Assembly (NCBI GenBank): GCA_930990965.1
Contig: CAKNRQ010000001.1
Span: 248,001 to 312,000, forward strand
Origin: an uncultured Clostridia bacterium
Lineage (GTDB): Bacteria; Bacillota; Clostridia; Oscillospirales; Oscillospiraceae
Direction: 5' to 3'
Length of the DNA stretch: 64,000 nucleotides
Part shown: piece after piece, positions 1 to 6,837 of the stretch
Layout: every line of letters starts with the position of its first letter
How positions within the stretch are numbered: the stretch's first letter is position 1
Program-made: the position numbers and the translations under genes
Notes under the pieces: model-generated
Seen by the model: only the letters and a program-made list of their open reading frames with translations
What the model was told of the DNA's origin: nothing
The model's database searches: none

Positions 1-872
1 TCGGCGCTTATCACTCTGTCGGGGGAGGCTTTTAAAGCTTTAAGTTTGGCTAAGCGCGCTTCATTAACATCAACAAAATCCAATGCAGGATATTCTTTTT
101 TGACCTCTATAATGTTTTTAAGTTTTTGTTCTTGTTCGTATATCTCATCATCCAAGGGATCCAATCCATGATCCACAAGCCACTGTTTATAACGATGCTT
201 AGTCTCGTCACTGGTAAAGTGCTTCCATTGAAAGTCAACGTCTCTTCTATAATTCTCTTCCTTCGAGTACTTGTACGGATCAATCTCTACGAACTTCCCT
301 CTTGGAAACCGCTCAGGCCACTGGGCTTTTTCTGCTCTCTCAGCCTCCGCTTCACTTCTCAGTTTAGCTTTCCACGCACTTATATGTTCTCCGTCATTTG
401 TCGGCGGGACAAGATTCTTGTACATCCATTTAGCACGTTTGGAATCACTGGCAATAGTTTTAAGGTCATGGCTGCGATACCTTCCCATCGACTGAACGAG
501 AAGATCCATCACACACTCGTACTTCTCCCCGCTACCTGGCGGCAGCCTATACTGGCCTACCTTGCCCCAGCTGTATTCTCGCCACGGCTGGTCGGCTATC
601 TCGCAATACTCCGGGTGGTTTTCCTTGTATTTCTCAATGCAGTTCCACATCTCATCGCGATGCTTAACGTAGAAGTAATCATGCAGCATCGTTTCGTCCG
701 TAATGTCTATCGCAGAGAAGCGCTCAAAATCCCAATCTTTATACGTACCTTCGCGCGAGGCCATCTTTTTCTTATACGCGACATAATTTCGCGCGCCATT
801 CGGGAACAGGAACTTATATCCTATGAATATCAGGGCGAATATTATTATCCAGCCGTCTACTAATAAACCCAT
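1..872 (-). CDS. Hypothetical protein with N-terminal membrane anchor (partial, runs off left edge)
   Basis: An uninterrupted minus-strand frame starts at ATG 872 and continues past position 1, so at least 290 residues are present and the C-terminus is missing. The start follows a GAGGAG ribosome site eight bases upstream. Residues 8-20 (WIIIFALIFIGYKFLF region) form one transmembrane segment followed by positive residues; the rest is soluble, Trp/Tyr-rich and charged. I do not recognise the family. The plus-strand frame over the same bases is a shadow: it lacks a ribosome site and runs against the orientation of every neighbour. Confidence 0.8.
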   Translation of the reverse strand, partial: MGLLVDGWIIIFALIFIGYKFLFPNGARNYVAYKKKMASREGTYKDWDFERFSAIDITDETMLHDYFYVKHRDEMWNCIEKYKENHPEYCEIADQPWREYSWGKVGQYRLPPGSGEKYECVMDLLVQSMGRYRSHDLKTIASDSKRAKWMYKNLVPPTNDGEHISAWKAKLRSEAEAERAEKAQWPERFPRGKFVEIDPYKYSKEENYRRDVDFQWKHFTSDETKHRYKQWLVDHGLDPLDDEIYEQEQKLKNIIEVKKEYPALDFVDVNEARLAKLKALKASPDRVISA

Positions 873-884
873 AGGTTTCGCTCC

Positions 885-1868
885 TCACTCCTCGGTCTCT
901 GCCATTACGCCCTCGCCGTAGAAGGCGTAGCGCCACTTATCATAATCTGCTCTCAGCATCCTGGCCTTGTGGTCTCTGCGGTTCTCCAGGCTCTCTCCCC
1001 GGTGCAGCTTGAAAGTTTTATCCGCCATGTCCAAATCAGCAAATCTCTGAAAACTCTCGCGCTCGTCCGTGGCTGACTCGTACACGTGTACCCTGTAGAA
1101 CAGGCCGGATTTTTGCACTCTGTCGTACGTCGGGGCGTTATCGGTGGGACGGCTCTCCGCTTTCGCTCGCGCCTCCAGAAACTTATTAAGTTGATTGCGG
1201 AATGTCTCCTTGCGAGCCATGCCTCTCAAACCTCTCAGCAGCTGAAGGCCTACAACCCTGTTCCATGATTTCACCTCGGTAAACCATGTAGAGTAGGCGT
1301 TAAAAGCGTTGAGCGTAGAGGCGTTTTTGAAAGCCGGTAATGCTTCCTTGTAGATGGGATACTCTTCATCTTCAAAATGGACAACCATGCTCTCCAAATC
1401 TACGTCGGCAATATTGATCTTGAACACGTCGTCAAGCTTGAACCCGGCAAAAGCCAGCCAATAATAACACCTGTAAATGCAGTCTATGCGCAGCTCTCGT
1501 TCCGGGTAAAACAGCCTGTCTAGCAAACTCTGCAAGCCACCCGGATCTGAAACCATATTCTCAAGCACGTCGACGACATTGACGTCGCGCGCTTCATATA
1601 CTCCACGGGCGGTATCGAGTCCCTTCTCATCAGCGCACCACGCCACATATCTCCGCAGCATTGTTATTGCCGGCATCCAAAACCTGGCCGTCTGTGTACT
1701 CTTACCCAGCGCAAGCTGAGCCTCGTCTGCATTCATCTCGCACAGGTCTTTGCCAAGATATTCTTCGACCTGGCTTATTTCTTCAAATATTCTTCTGGCT
1801 CGAGCTGCCGTCTTGCTGTCCGGCGCGGCCATATCAATAAACTCTTCTTTTATTTTTGCGTTATACAT
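885..1868 (-). CDS. MrpR-like phage lytic-cycle repressor (integrase-fold DNA-binding protein)
   Basis: 327 residues, close to the length of SPbeta MrpR (YopR), the master repressor of the lytic cycle, which has a tyrosine-recombinase fold. The N-terminus (MYNAKIKEEFID, then a helical segment with KDLCEMN and RRYVAWCADEKG) has the layout I recall for the MrpR family in Clostridia phages. I see no Arg-His-x-x-Arg-His-Tyr catalytic set, as expected for a DNA-binding, non-recombining member. Start chosen for AAGGAGTG six bases upstream. It lies at the start of the accessory cluster, far from the recombinase gene at 30990. Family assignment is from memory; a catalytically dead recombinase-like protein is the safe statement. 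Confidence 0.65.
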   Translation of the reverse strand: MYNAKIKEEFIDMAAPDSKTAARARRIFEEISQVEEYLGKDLCEMNADEAQLALGKSTQTARFWMPAITMLRRYVAWCADEKGLDTARGVYEARDVNVVDVLENMVSDPGGLQSLLDRLFYPERELRIDCIYRCYYWLAFAGFKLDDVFKINIADVDLESMVVHFEDEEYPIYKEALPAFKNASTLNAFNAYSTWFTEVKSWNRVVGLQLLRGLRGMARKETFRNQLNKFLEARAKAESRPTDNAPTYDRVQKSGLFYRVHVYESATDERESFQRFADLDMADKTFKLHRGESLENRRDHKARMLRADYDKWRYAFYGEGVMAETEE

Positions 1869-1939
1869 AGCGCACTCCTTACACGAAAAGTTTATACCAA
1901 ACCCGCCGCACCGTCAAGCTCTCGACCCCAAAAACCTGG

Positions 1940-2170
1940 TTATTCCTTCGCGGCTACCAGCAATTCCTCAGCTGAGGACAGCTGGTCTACCGCGTCGTTC
2001 ATGGAATCTATCGCCTGCTCCATTTTCTCTGCTCGCTCTGTGTCACACAGGCCATCAGGGAGATTGTCTAACGCATCACTTTCGTCGCTGCAGACATCGT
2101 CTATAATGCCTGAAGCCCGCTGGATAAGGGCAATTGCCTCGTCCAGCCTTGCTCGTCTTGAATTATTCAC
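1940..2170 (-). CDS. Small conserved phage protein, helical
   Basis: 76 residues from a GTG start that overlaps the TGA of the upstream gene (GTGA), implying translational coupling. Strongly acidic and helical: N-terminal NNSRRARLDEAIALIQ followed by a Leu/Glu-rich segment ending LSSAEELLVAAKE. Similar short acidic helical proteins are common in Firmicutes phages; no function is known to me. Confidence 0.7.
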   Translation of the reverse strand: MNNSRRARLDEAIALIQRASGIIDDVCSDESDALDNLPDGLCDTERAEKMEQAIDSMNDAVDQLSSAEELLVAAKE

Positions 2171-2526
2171 GACCACACCCCGCTTACACAGAACACGATC
2201 TCCAGGGCGTCGTCACGCTTATTGAAGTGTACTTCGTCGCTGGCTTTTATCGCTTCTGCAAAGTAATGCATGTCCTCGCCAAGCTGAAGAACAAAATCCA
2301 GAGCTATGACTCTGACGTTTGCAGAGCCATCGTTTGTTTTGAAGCCCAGGCCTACAACATCCCCGCACATATCCCCTATATGATGGAGCATATCGCAGAT
2401 TTCTATAAGCTTCTGCAGCTTATCTTCGTGGATTTCGTACCCCTGGCTCTGCTTCTCTCTTGCGAGTCGCACAACTTCCTCTCTCAGGTCGGCTTCTTGA
2501 AGGTCGCCAATCGTTTTGTTATCCAT
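2167..2526 (-). CDS. Hypothetical protein
   Basis: 119 residues beginning MDNKTIGDLQEADLREEVV. The in-frame ATG at 2541 is rejected as the start because its codons form the GGAGG ribosome site for ATG 2526. The first half is helical and charged (EKQSQGYEIHEDKLQKLIEI), the second half contains beta-like segments (VRVIALDFVLQLG). Overlaps the next gene by four bases in an operon. No family recognised. Confidence 0.7.
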   Translation of the reverse strand: MDNKTIGDLQEADLREEVVRLAREKQSQGYEIHEDKLQKLIEICDMLHHIGDMCGDVVGLGFKTNDGSANVRVIALDFVLQLGEDMHYFAEAIKASDEVHFNKRDDALEIVFCVSGVWS

Positions 2527-2545
2527 TTTATACCCCTCCATATAC

Positions 2546-3163
2546 TTATACTGCCTTAGAAAAGCTTACACTTAGTCTACCTACGGCTGTGTCACCAAGG
2601 ATACTTTTTAGCGAATTGGTAATATCATTATAATCTAATTCTCCACTGAAAACCAGCACAACTTCTGTCATATCCATCGATTTCGACGGTCGTTCCTGCT
2701 CTGCTGGGGGAATTACAGGTGACTGTTCAGTTATAGTTGTGTCGTTTCCCGGTTCTGAGCTAATGCGGCCGGACAAAAAGCCCTGCCAGGCCTCCTTCTG
2801 TTCGGCTTTCATGCGTCCCTGCGAGAACAGGGCGGAAAGGTCGCGCCCTCTCAGGTATGAGCGAACATTTTGGACTGTGACGTCAAACATCTGAGCAAAC
2901 GCGGAAACACTGATGTCATATTTATCAATTAAGGAACATATGTACTCCAACTGTATATCCTTGTCCATAGAGCGGAACTCTGCCCACGTCATCGGTTTGT
3001 TCAGCTTATAAGTCACAACCTCACCATTCCTTTTCTCCCACTGACGGCGGGTCATGCCATCAGTTGATAACTTACATCCCTTACTCTTGCTGCCGCACTT
3101 GCGGTATCTGGACTGCCTGGCGAGCGTCTTGCGCTGCCTGACCTCGTAGTCGAAATCCCTCAC
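2546..3163 (-). CDS. HTH-type DNA-binding protein of phage/plasmid type
   Basis: 205 residues. A basic, Cys-containing N-terminus (RKTLARQSRYRKCGSKSKG) is followed by LNKPMTWAEFRSMDKDIQ and then by a helix-turn-helix (roughly residues 80-110, ISVSAFAQMFDVTVQNVRSYL). Proteins with this combination occur widely in Firmicutes mobile elements and probably bind DNA. The C-terminal 60 residues are a separate segment. Its start overlaps the end of the upstream 70-aa gene by four bases. Confidence 0.65.
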   Translation of the reverse strand: MRDFDYEVRQRKTLARQSRYRKCGSKSKGCKLSTDGMTRRQWEKRNGEVVTYKLNKPMTWAEFRSMDKDIQLEYICSLIDKYDISVSAFAQMFDVTVQNVRSYLRGRDLSALFSQGRMKAEQKEAWQGFLSGRISSEPGNDTTITEQSPVIPPAEQERPSKSMDMTEVVLVFSGELDYNDITNSLKSILGDTAVGRLSVSFSKAV

Positions 3164-3372
3164 ACATCGCTCACCCCAATCTCACGGTCAACGTTATACT
3201 TTTCTATTAGCTGCGCTGGGGTCTTTGACTTACCGAGTTTGGTAAGCTTTCCGTCGTCTGCTCTATACAAGAAGTATGATTCCCTATCCGGCTTGCTGGT
3301 TATCAGGAAACACAGGGCGCCGTCTGCGTTATAGTACGACGCCCAGACCATCTCGCCCTTTGGAACATTCAT
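3160..3372 (-). CDS. Hypothetical protein
   Basis: 70 residues, MNVPKGEMVWASYYNADGAL, mostly beta-strand in character and ending in a charged helix (AQLIEKYNVDREIGVSDV). It overlaps both neighbours by four bases, so it is co-translated with the cysteine desulfurase upstream. No family recognised. Confidence 0.65.
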   Translation of the reverse strand: MNVPKGEMVWASYYNADGALCFLITSKPDRESYFLYRADDGKLTKLGKSKTPAQLIEKYNVDREIGVSDV

Positions 3373-4538
3373 GGAATGCTCACCCCTTCACGCAGGAGCT
3401 TAACAGCTACCGCCATCAGCCTGGCTGCCTCCTTAACCTCGTCGACGGTGTTGAACTTGGAAAACGAAACTCTCACACACTCTCTGGCCTGCTCAGGAGT
3501 AAGCCCCATGGAAACCAGAGTGCGGCTGGGTTCGTCGCTATGCTCGCTGCACGCCGAACCGGAGGAAATGCACACGCCCATTGCGTCCATCGCGAGAACG
3601 AGACTTTCGCCGTGAACTCCGCTTATGTGCAGGTTGAGCACCTTGCCTGTGGATACCCAATGGCGCCCATTAATTCCTATGCCTGCGTCCTCCAAGCTAG
3701 TCACGTCCATGTGATGACACAGCTCCCAAACAAACTGCTGCTTGAGATTTTGTATATACTCATTGTCGCGCTCCATATTGAACACCGCTGACGCGCATGC
3801 GCTGCCGAGCCCTACTATGCCCGGTACATTTTCTGTGCCGCCCCTGAATCCGTCTTCCTGCTGGCTGCTGCCTTGGATTATTGGGTCAAGCGAAGTAATC
3901 ATATAGAGAGCCCCAACGCCTTTAGGACCGTACATCTTGTGCGCCGAGATTGTTGCGAAACTTATATTGTTTTCATTAACGTCCAGAGGGTACTGCCCTG
4001 CGGCCTGCGTACAGTCGCAGTGGAAGAATACCTCTCGCTCTGCGCATAACTCGCCGATCGCTTTGACTTCGTTTACTGCGCCCGTTTCGTTATTGCAGTA
4101 CATAACAGACACCAGCCCGGTGTTATCTCGAAGCGCTGCTTTGACCGCTTCACAAGTGACTATCCCGTCTGCGTTTGGCTTTACGGTTGAAAGTTCAAAG
4201 CCCTTTAAGCCGAGCTGCCCGACGGCAAGATATGCCGACTCGTGCTCGGTTTCGGAAACCACTATATGCGTCTGGCCGAAGCTACGGAGTGTACCCCATA
4301 TGCCCTCAAATACAGTAGCGTTGCCTTCGCTTGCACCGGAATTGAAGAAAACAAAGCCAGGGTTACACCCGAACAGCTTTGCCGTTTGTTCTCTGGCTTT
4401 CTCTATCGCCGCCTTCGCATCGCGGCCAAGGCTATAAAGCGTACCTGCGTTGCCAAACTTCTCGGTGAAATACGGCAGCATATCATTGAGGACGCTGCGG
4501 GAAACGGGGGTTGTTGATGCGTTGTCTAAATATATCAT
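3369..4538 (-). CDS. Cysteine desulfurase (NifS/IscS/DndA family, PLP-dependent)
   Basis: 389 residues, full length for class V aminotransferase-fold cysteine desulfurases, which transfer sulfur from L-cysteine to an enzyme cysteine as persulfide. MIYLDNASTTP opens the protein as in IscS/NifS; the PLP lysine is K201 in SAHKMYGPKGVG; H99 (ETEHES) stacks on PLP in the family; the substrate-loop cysteine is C330 in SSGSACSEH; FRGGTEN (231-237) binds phosphate. All key residues are intact, so it should be active. No scaffold protein, DndBCDE/Ssp genes or thiouridylase is visible in the window, so the sulfur acceptor is unknown; host tRNA thiolation or DNA modification elsewhere in the phage genome are options. 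Confidence 0.93.
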   Translation of the reverse strand: MIYLDNASTTPVSRSVLNDMLPYFTEKFGNAGTLYSLGRDAKAAIEKAREQTAKLFGCNPGFVFFNSGASEGNATVFEGIWGTLRSFGQTHIVVSETEHESAYLAVGQLGLKGFELSTVKPNADGIVTCEAVKAALRDNTGLVSVMYCNNETGAVNEVKAIGELCAEREVFFHCDCTQAAGQYPLDVNENNISFATISAHKMYGPKGVGALYMITSLDPIIQGSSQQEDGFRGGTENVPGIVGLGSACASAVFNMERDNEYIQNLKQQFVWELCHHMDVTSLEDAGIGINGRHWVSTGKVLNLHISGVHGESLVLAMDAMGVCISSGSACSEHSDEPSRTLVSMGLTPEQARECVRVSFSKFNTVDEVKEAARLMAVAVKLLREGVSIP

Positions 4539-4553
4539 CTGTATCCAGACTCC

Positions 4554-4916
4554 TTACTCTTTAGAACTTTCACATACATTTATGCCCAAGAAATCTGTGA
4601 GCTCTTCTATTGAGGCGACGCTTGGCTCGGCATCTACTTCGGGGATTACGTTCAGTGCTGTAAATTCAGAAATCATCACGTTGTTCAAATCCCAAATGTT
4701 GGCTCCTTCGTCTTCCCAGATGGTTATAAATACGCGACTGTTTGTATACACCCTGGCTAAAACATTTTCGCGTGAGTTACGTGCTACGCACTCCTCTACT
4801 GCCGCCTGAATCTCCTTAATATGTACCGTTTTCAAATAGAACCTTTCCCACGGATGCTCTGGGTCAGAGCAAACGGGCGGGCCGGTTATTTTCGCTTCAT
4901 ATGTACCAGGCCACAT
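4554..4916 (-). CDS. Hypothetical protein with shared C-terminal tail motif
   Basis: 120 residues starting MWPGTYEAKITGPP. Its ATG overlaps the stop of the upstream gene (ATGA). The body looks like a single alpha/beta domain. The C-terminus (SIEELTDFLG, then ten further residues) carries the S-x-x-E-L-x-x-F-L motif found at the ends of seven other accessory proteins in the window. Function unknown. Confidence 0.75.
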   Translation of the reverse strand: MWPGTYEAKITGPPVCSDPEHPWERFYLKTVHIKEIQAAVEECVARNSRENVLARVYTNSRVFITIWEDEGANIWDLNNVMISEFTALNVIPEVDAEPSVASIEELTDFLGINVCESSKE

Positions 4917-5200
4917 CAGTATCCGAAATCCTTGGCATCACGTGGGAGCCTGTGAGGTTCGCGCCAGGAAGGTTCGCCGTAGATGTGGTTGTTTTGAAGG
5001 CGTCTTTCCATCTCAGATCTAGACGACAAATACGATTCAGGTACCCTAATGCCAGCAAGAGTCATCTGACGTATATCTTTACATACCATACCATAGGCTC
5101 GTACCAAACCATCGTAATCGTTTTCGCCCTGCTCAGACTGCCTATAAGCTTCCTCGTAGAGTTTTTGAATACTATCTTTAATTTCTTCCCACCGGAGCAT
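4916..5200 (-). CDS. Hypothetical protein
   Basis: 94 residues beginning MLRWEEIKDSIQKLYEEAY; predominantly helical and charged. Followed in the operon by the 120-aa gene with a one-base stop/start overlap. A ribosome site lies just before the ATG. No family recognised. Confidence 0.7.
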   Translation of the reverse strand: MLRWEEIKDSIQKLYEEAYRQSEQGENDYDGLVRAYGMVCKDIRQMTLAGIRVPESYLSSRSEMERRLQNNHIYGEPSWREPHRLPRDAKDFGY

Positions 5201-5203
5201 AAG

Positions 5204-5515
5204 CTAATCCCCTTTATACAATCTGACTTTGAACTCATCTGTAAAGTCCTCACAATCCACGTCTCCGTATACAAGCACGTCGAAAGAATCATCTATCCAG
5301 TTAACCTTCTCGCCGCCATTGTAGCTGTAGGTTTGCCGAATTATTGCTAAATCCTGAGTCCATACGCCGCTAGGTGATACCACTCCCACGTAAATCTCGT
5401 TACTGAACATTGGGTCGCCATTCTGTTCAGCGACAAGTTTGTACCCATTAGCGAGAGGGATTCCAATGCGCCCCGAAGATTTATTTATATCGGTCTGCGA
5501 AAGATATCTGAACAT
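5204..5515 (-). CDS. Hypothetical protein, beta-rich
   Basis: 103 residues from ATG 5515 (MFRYLSQTDINKSSGRIG). The start is set by GGGAGG 13 bases upstream and by TGATG overlap with the previous gene; the upstream in-frame GTG at 5530 would lie inside that gene. Beta-strand rich (KLVAEQNGDPMFSNEIYVGVV). No family recognised. Confidence 0.65.
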   Translation of the reverse strand: MFRYLSQTDINKSSGRIGIPLANGYKLVAEQNGDPMFSNEIYVGVVSPSGVWTQDLAIIRQTYSYNGGEKVNWIDDSFDVLVYGDVDCEDFTDEFKVRLYKGD

Positions 5516-5691
5516 CACACGTCCTCCCAATTCTTAGACAGCATTTCCAGACTTCCGTATGGACAAAGGCGCTTGTCCTCGGTGACCAGCCAAATATTCT
5601 CATCATTAGGCCACGATGTTATTTCGACCTTGTAGACCTTGCCGTGAATGAATCCGAGTGATCCATCTTTACCTATAAATCTGAGCTTCAT
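5515..5691 (-). CDS. Small conserved phage protein (SH3-like)
   Basis: 58 residues: MKLRFIGKDGSLGFIHGK, a beta-rich core with IWLVTEDKRLCPYGSLE, ending NWEDV. It overlaps the RHH gene upstream and the next gene downstream (TGATG). The pattern resembles a common family of short SH3-like proteins in Firmicutes phages whose role is unknown to me. Confidence 0.75.
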   Translation of the reverse strand: MKLRFIGKDGSLGFIHGKVYKVEITSWPNDENIWLVTEDKRLCPYGSLEMLSKNWEDV

Positions 5692-5879
5692 TTCTCACCG
5701 TCTTTCTTCAGCGTCAGAGCATCCTTCAGAGTTTCGATGGCCAGCCTGGTTGCTGCGCTCTTGCTTATACCCAGCGCGGAGGCACACCTATCCAACGTCT
5801 GTAGTGTTTGGCTATCCATGCGTACCTGAAGATAAAACTTTTTTGGTCTGCTCGATGATGGGCGTCCTCGTGTAGGCAT
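5688..5879 (-). CDS. Ribbon-helix-helix (Arc/CopG-like) DNA-binding protein
   Basis: 63 residues. After a basic tail (MPTRGRPSSSRPKK) comes a beta strand FYLQVRMD, then two helices SQTLQTLDRCASALGI and SKSAATRLAIETLKDAL, the classical RHH layout in which the strand inserts into the DNA major groove as a dimer. First gene of the operon reading leftwards; the 190 bases before it are non-coding and hairpin-rich. Likely a transcriptional regulator. Confidence 0.75.
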   Translation of the reverse strand: MPTRGRPSSSRPKKFYLQVRMDSQTLQTLDRCASALGISKSAATRLAIETLKDALTLKKDGEK

Positions 5880-5899
5880 AGTATCAATCCTCTCTGAAA

Positions 5900-6073
5900 A
5901 AATTAGAAGCGTTCGCGCTTACTGCACTGGAACAAATTAATCGCTCCTGAAACAAAATTGAAGCCCAGCGCAGCGGGTTCAATTTTGGAAGGAGGAGCGA
6001 CGTAGCGAGTGAGAGACGGCGTTTATTCTTTCAGATAAACGCCGTCGCGAACGGTACGAAGTCCGCGACGACG
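5900..6073 (-). other. Hairpin-rich leader between tRNA-Thr and the RHH gene
   Basis: No coding frame. Two strong inverted repeats are present: 6015-6026 pairs perfectly with 6035-6046 (GACGGCGTTTAT), and 5943-5948, 5953-5962 pair with 5993-5998, 5978-5987 (GCTCCT and CAAAATTGAA arms) to form one long hairpin with a CCC/GGG inner stem. Neither is followed by a clear T-run on the minus strand, so they look more like a structured leader or tRNA-processing signals than simple terminators. Confidence 0.45.
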
Positions 6074-6149
6074 TGGAGCTGACGGAGGGACTCGAACCCT
6101 CGACCTGCTGCTTACAAGGCAGCTGCTCTGCCAACTGAGCTACATCAGC
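6074..6149 (-). tRNA. tRNA-Thr(UGU)
   Basis: Minus-strand cloverleaf with a 7-bp acceptor stem (GCTGATG/CGTCAGC, one wobble), D-arm GCTCAGTTGGCAGAGC, anticodon loop CTTGTAA with anticodon UGU inside a GCTGC/GCAGC stem, T-arm with GGTTCGAGTCC, and an encoded CCA end at 6074-6076. Confidence 0.95.
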
Positions 6150-6207
6150 GCGCGCCCTCGTCTTTCCGAGGTGTCAACCCCGTGGCCTTTGGGCTTTGGG
6201 GCAAGTT

Positions 6208-6276
6208 TGCCGATGGCCGGACTTGAACCGGTGGCACGTCCTTCCGGGACTGCTCTACCAACTGAGCTACATCGAC
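6208..6276 (-). tRNA. tRNA-like gene with shortened anticodon arm
   Basis: The minus strand has an intact 7-bp acceptor stem (GTCGATG/CATCGGC with one wobble), a normal D-arm (GCTCAGTTGGTAGAGC) and a T-arm with GGTTCAAGTCC, but only 18 bases lie between position 26 and the T-stem instead of about 22. The anticodon arm reads GTCC-CGGAA-GGAC: four pairs and a five-base loop, so no standard anticodon can be assigned. No CCA is encoded. It may be a decayed phage tRNA or a tRNA mimic. Confidence 0.6.
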
Positions 6277-6282
6277 GGATAT

Positions 6283-6310
6283 GAAAAGCACGGGGTTGGC
6301 TCCCCGTGCT
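6283..6310 (-). terminator. Rho-independent terminator
   Basis: Minus strand: nine-base stem AGCACGGGG / CCCCGTGCT with a six-base loop, followed by TTTCAT. It ends the transcript that carries the frameshifted zinc-finger gene and overlaps that gene's stop codon; it separates this unit from the tRNA-like gene. Confidence 0.7.
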
Positions 6311-6513
6311 ACGTTCTATTTTTATGTGTTAAAGCTTTAATTTCTCTAAATCCAACGTCGCTTTCATCCACACATACTGGGCTTTCAAGATGTTTACGAA
6401 GAGTCATAATCGCCTCTTTACATTTTGCACAGACTTGGGGGGACATCCCTGATATTGTTTATTGGAACCGACTCACCACAAATAAGGCATCCTGTTGCAA
6501 TGCCCACGCTCAT
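6309..6513 (-). pseudogene. Small zinc-finger protein gene interrupted by a frameshift
   Basis: From ATG 6513 (ribosome site GGTGGTGA about eight bases upstream) the frame encodes MSVGIATGCLICGESVP and reaches SLCKM before a TAA at the 6421/6420 boundary. The shifted frame continues with convincing coding sequence (AKCKEAIMTLRKHLESPVC) to a TAG at 6311-6309. Restoring two A residues in the TGCAAAATGT run would give a continuous protein of about 68 residues with two Cys-x-x-Cys pairs. Either a recent indel, a sequencing error in a homopolymer, or programmed frameshifting. Confidence 0.6.
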
Positions 6514-6543
6514 TATTATTTCACCACCAAACATAAGCTTATA

Positions 6544-6780
6544 TTACGAGGGTGTGCTATTACGCCAAAGTCTCTGACGGTACTGGGCAAACCAGTCGGC
6601 AAAACCTGTTTCAAACATCACAGTCGAGCGATCAGCTCCAACCGTATATGCCGAAACGCCATTAACCCGTGAGGTTGTTGCCCGGCCCGGGCGAACCGGT
6701 ACCGGGTGCTCTTGAAACCCTTGCGCAGGAGCTTCTTCCTCTCGACACTCCTTAGATGATGGCTGCCTTTAAGCCAACAT
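6544..6780 (-). pseudogene. Small ORF with in-frame stop at codon 4, overlapping the 23S-rRNA-like segment
   Basis: From ATG 6780 the frame reads M-L-A-stop and then continues without further stops to TAA 6546-6544, ending MFETGFADWFAQYRQRLW plus six residues. The downstream half looks protein-coding; the first 35 bases coincide with the rRNA-like segment described separately, which has a stop at the same place. It may be a short gene starting at the internal GTG/ATG near 6618, or a decayed gene. A second frame over the same bases (a basic 43-residue peptide) is also open, so the coding assignment is uncertain. Confidence 0.35.
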
Positions 6781-6787
6781 TCCCTCA
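6744..6787 (-). ncRNA. Segment resembling the L11-binding (GTPase-centre) hairpin of 23S rRNA
   Basis: Read on the minus strand from about 6780, the sequence contains ATGTTGGCTTA, then GCAGCCATCAT, then TAA and GAGTG, in the same order and spacing as bacterial 23S rRNA helices 43-44 as I remember them (about 31 of 35 positions identical, all differences transitions). A TATAAT box at 6787-6792 would start a transcript at its 5' edge, and a terminator lies downstream at 6283-6310. The second hairpin differs from rRNA (GGAG ... CTCC with a longer loop). Identification is from memory and needs alignment. Confidence 0.5.
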
Positions 6788-6792
6788 TTATA
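6787..6792 (-). promoter_or_regulatory. Putative -10 box for the rRNA-like transcript
   Basis: TATAAT on the minus strand, seven bases before the rRNA-like segment. A -35 element is poor (TTGCCC-like, spacing too short), so this is suggestive only. Confidence 0.3.
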
Positions 6793-6795
6793 TAT

Positions 6796-6825
6796 TTTAA
6801 AGCACGGGGCAAAGAGTCCCGTGCT
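6796..6825 (-). terminator. Rho-independent terminator of the phd-doc operon
   Basis: Minus strand: AGCACGGG / CCCGTGCT stem (6801-6808 with 6818-6825) followed by TTTAAAATAT. It lies 13 bases past the doc stop codon. Confidence 0.75.
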
Positions 6826-6837
6826 TCTGGTCTGCTT

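Noticed and set aside
126-863. Plus-strand 245-aa open frame at the left edge
   Set aside because: It opposes all neighbouring genes, lacks a ribosome site, and the minus strand of the same bases encodes a continuous, better supported protein from ATG 872.
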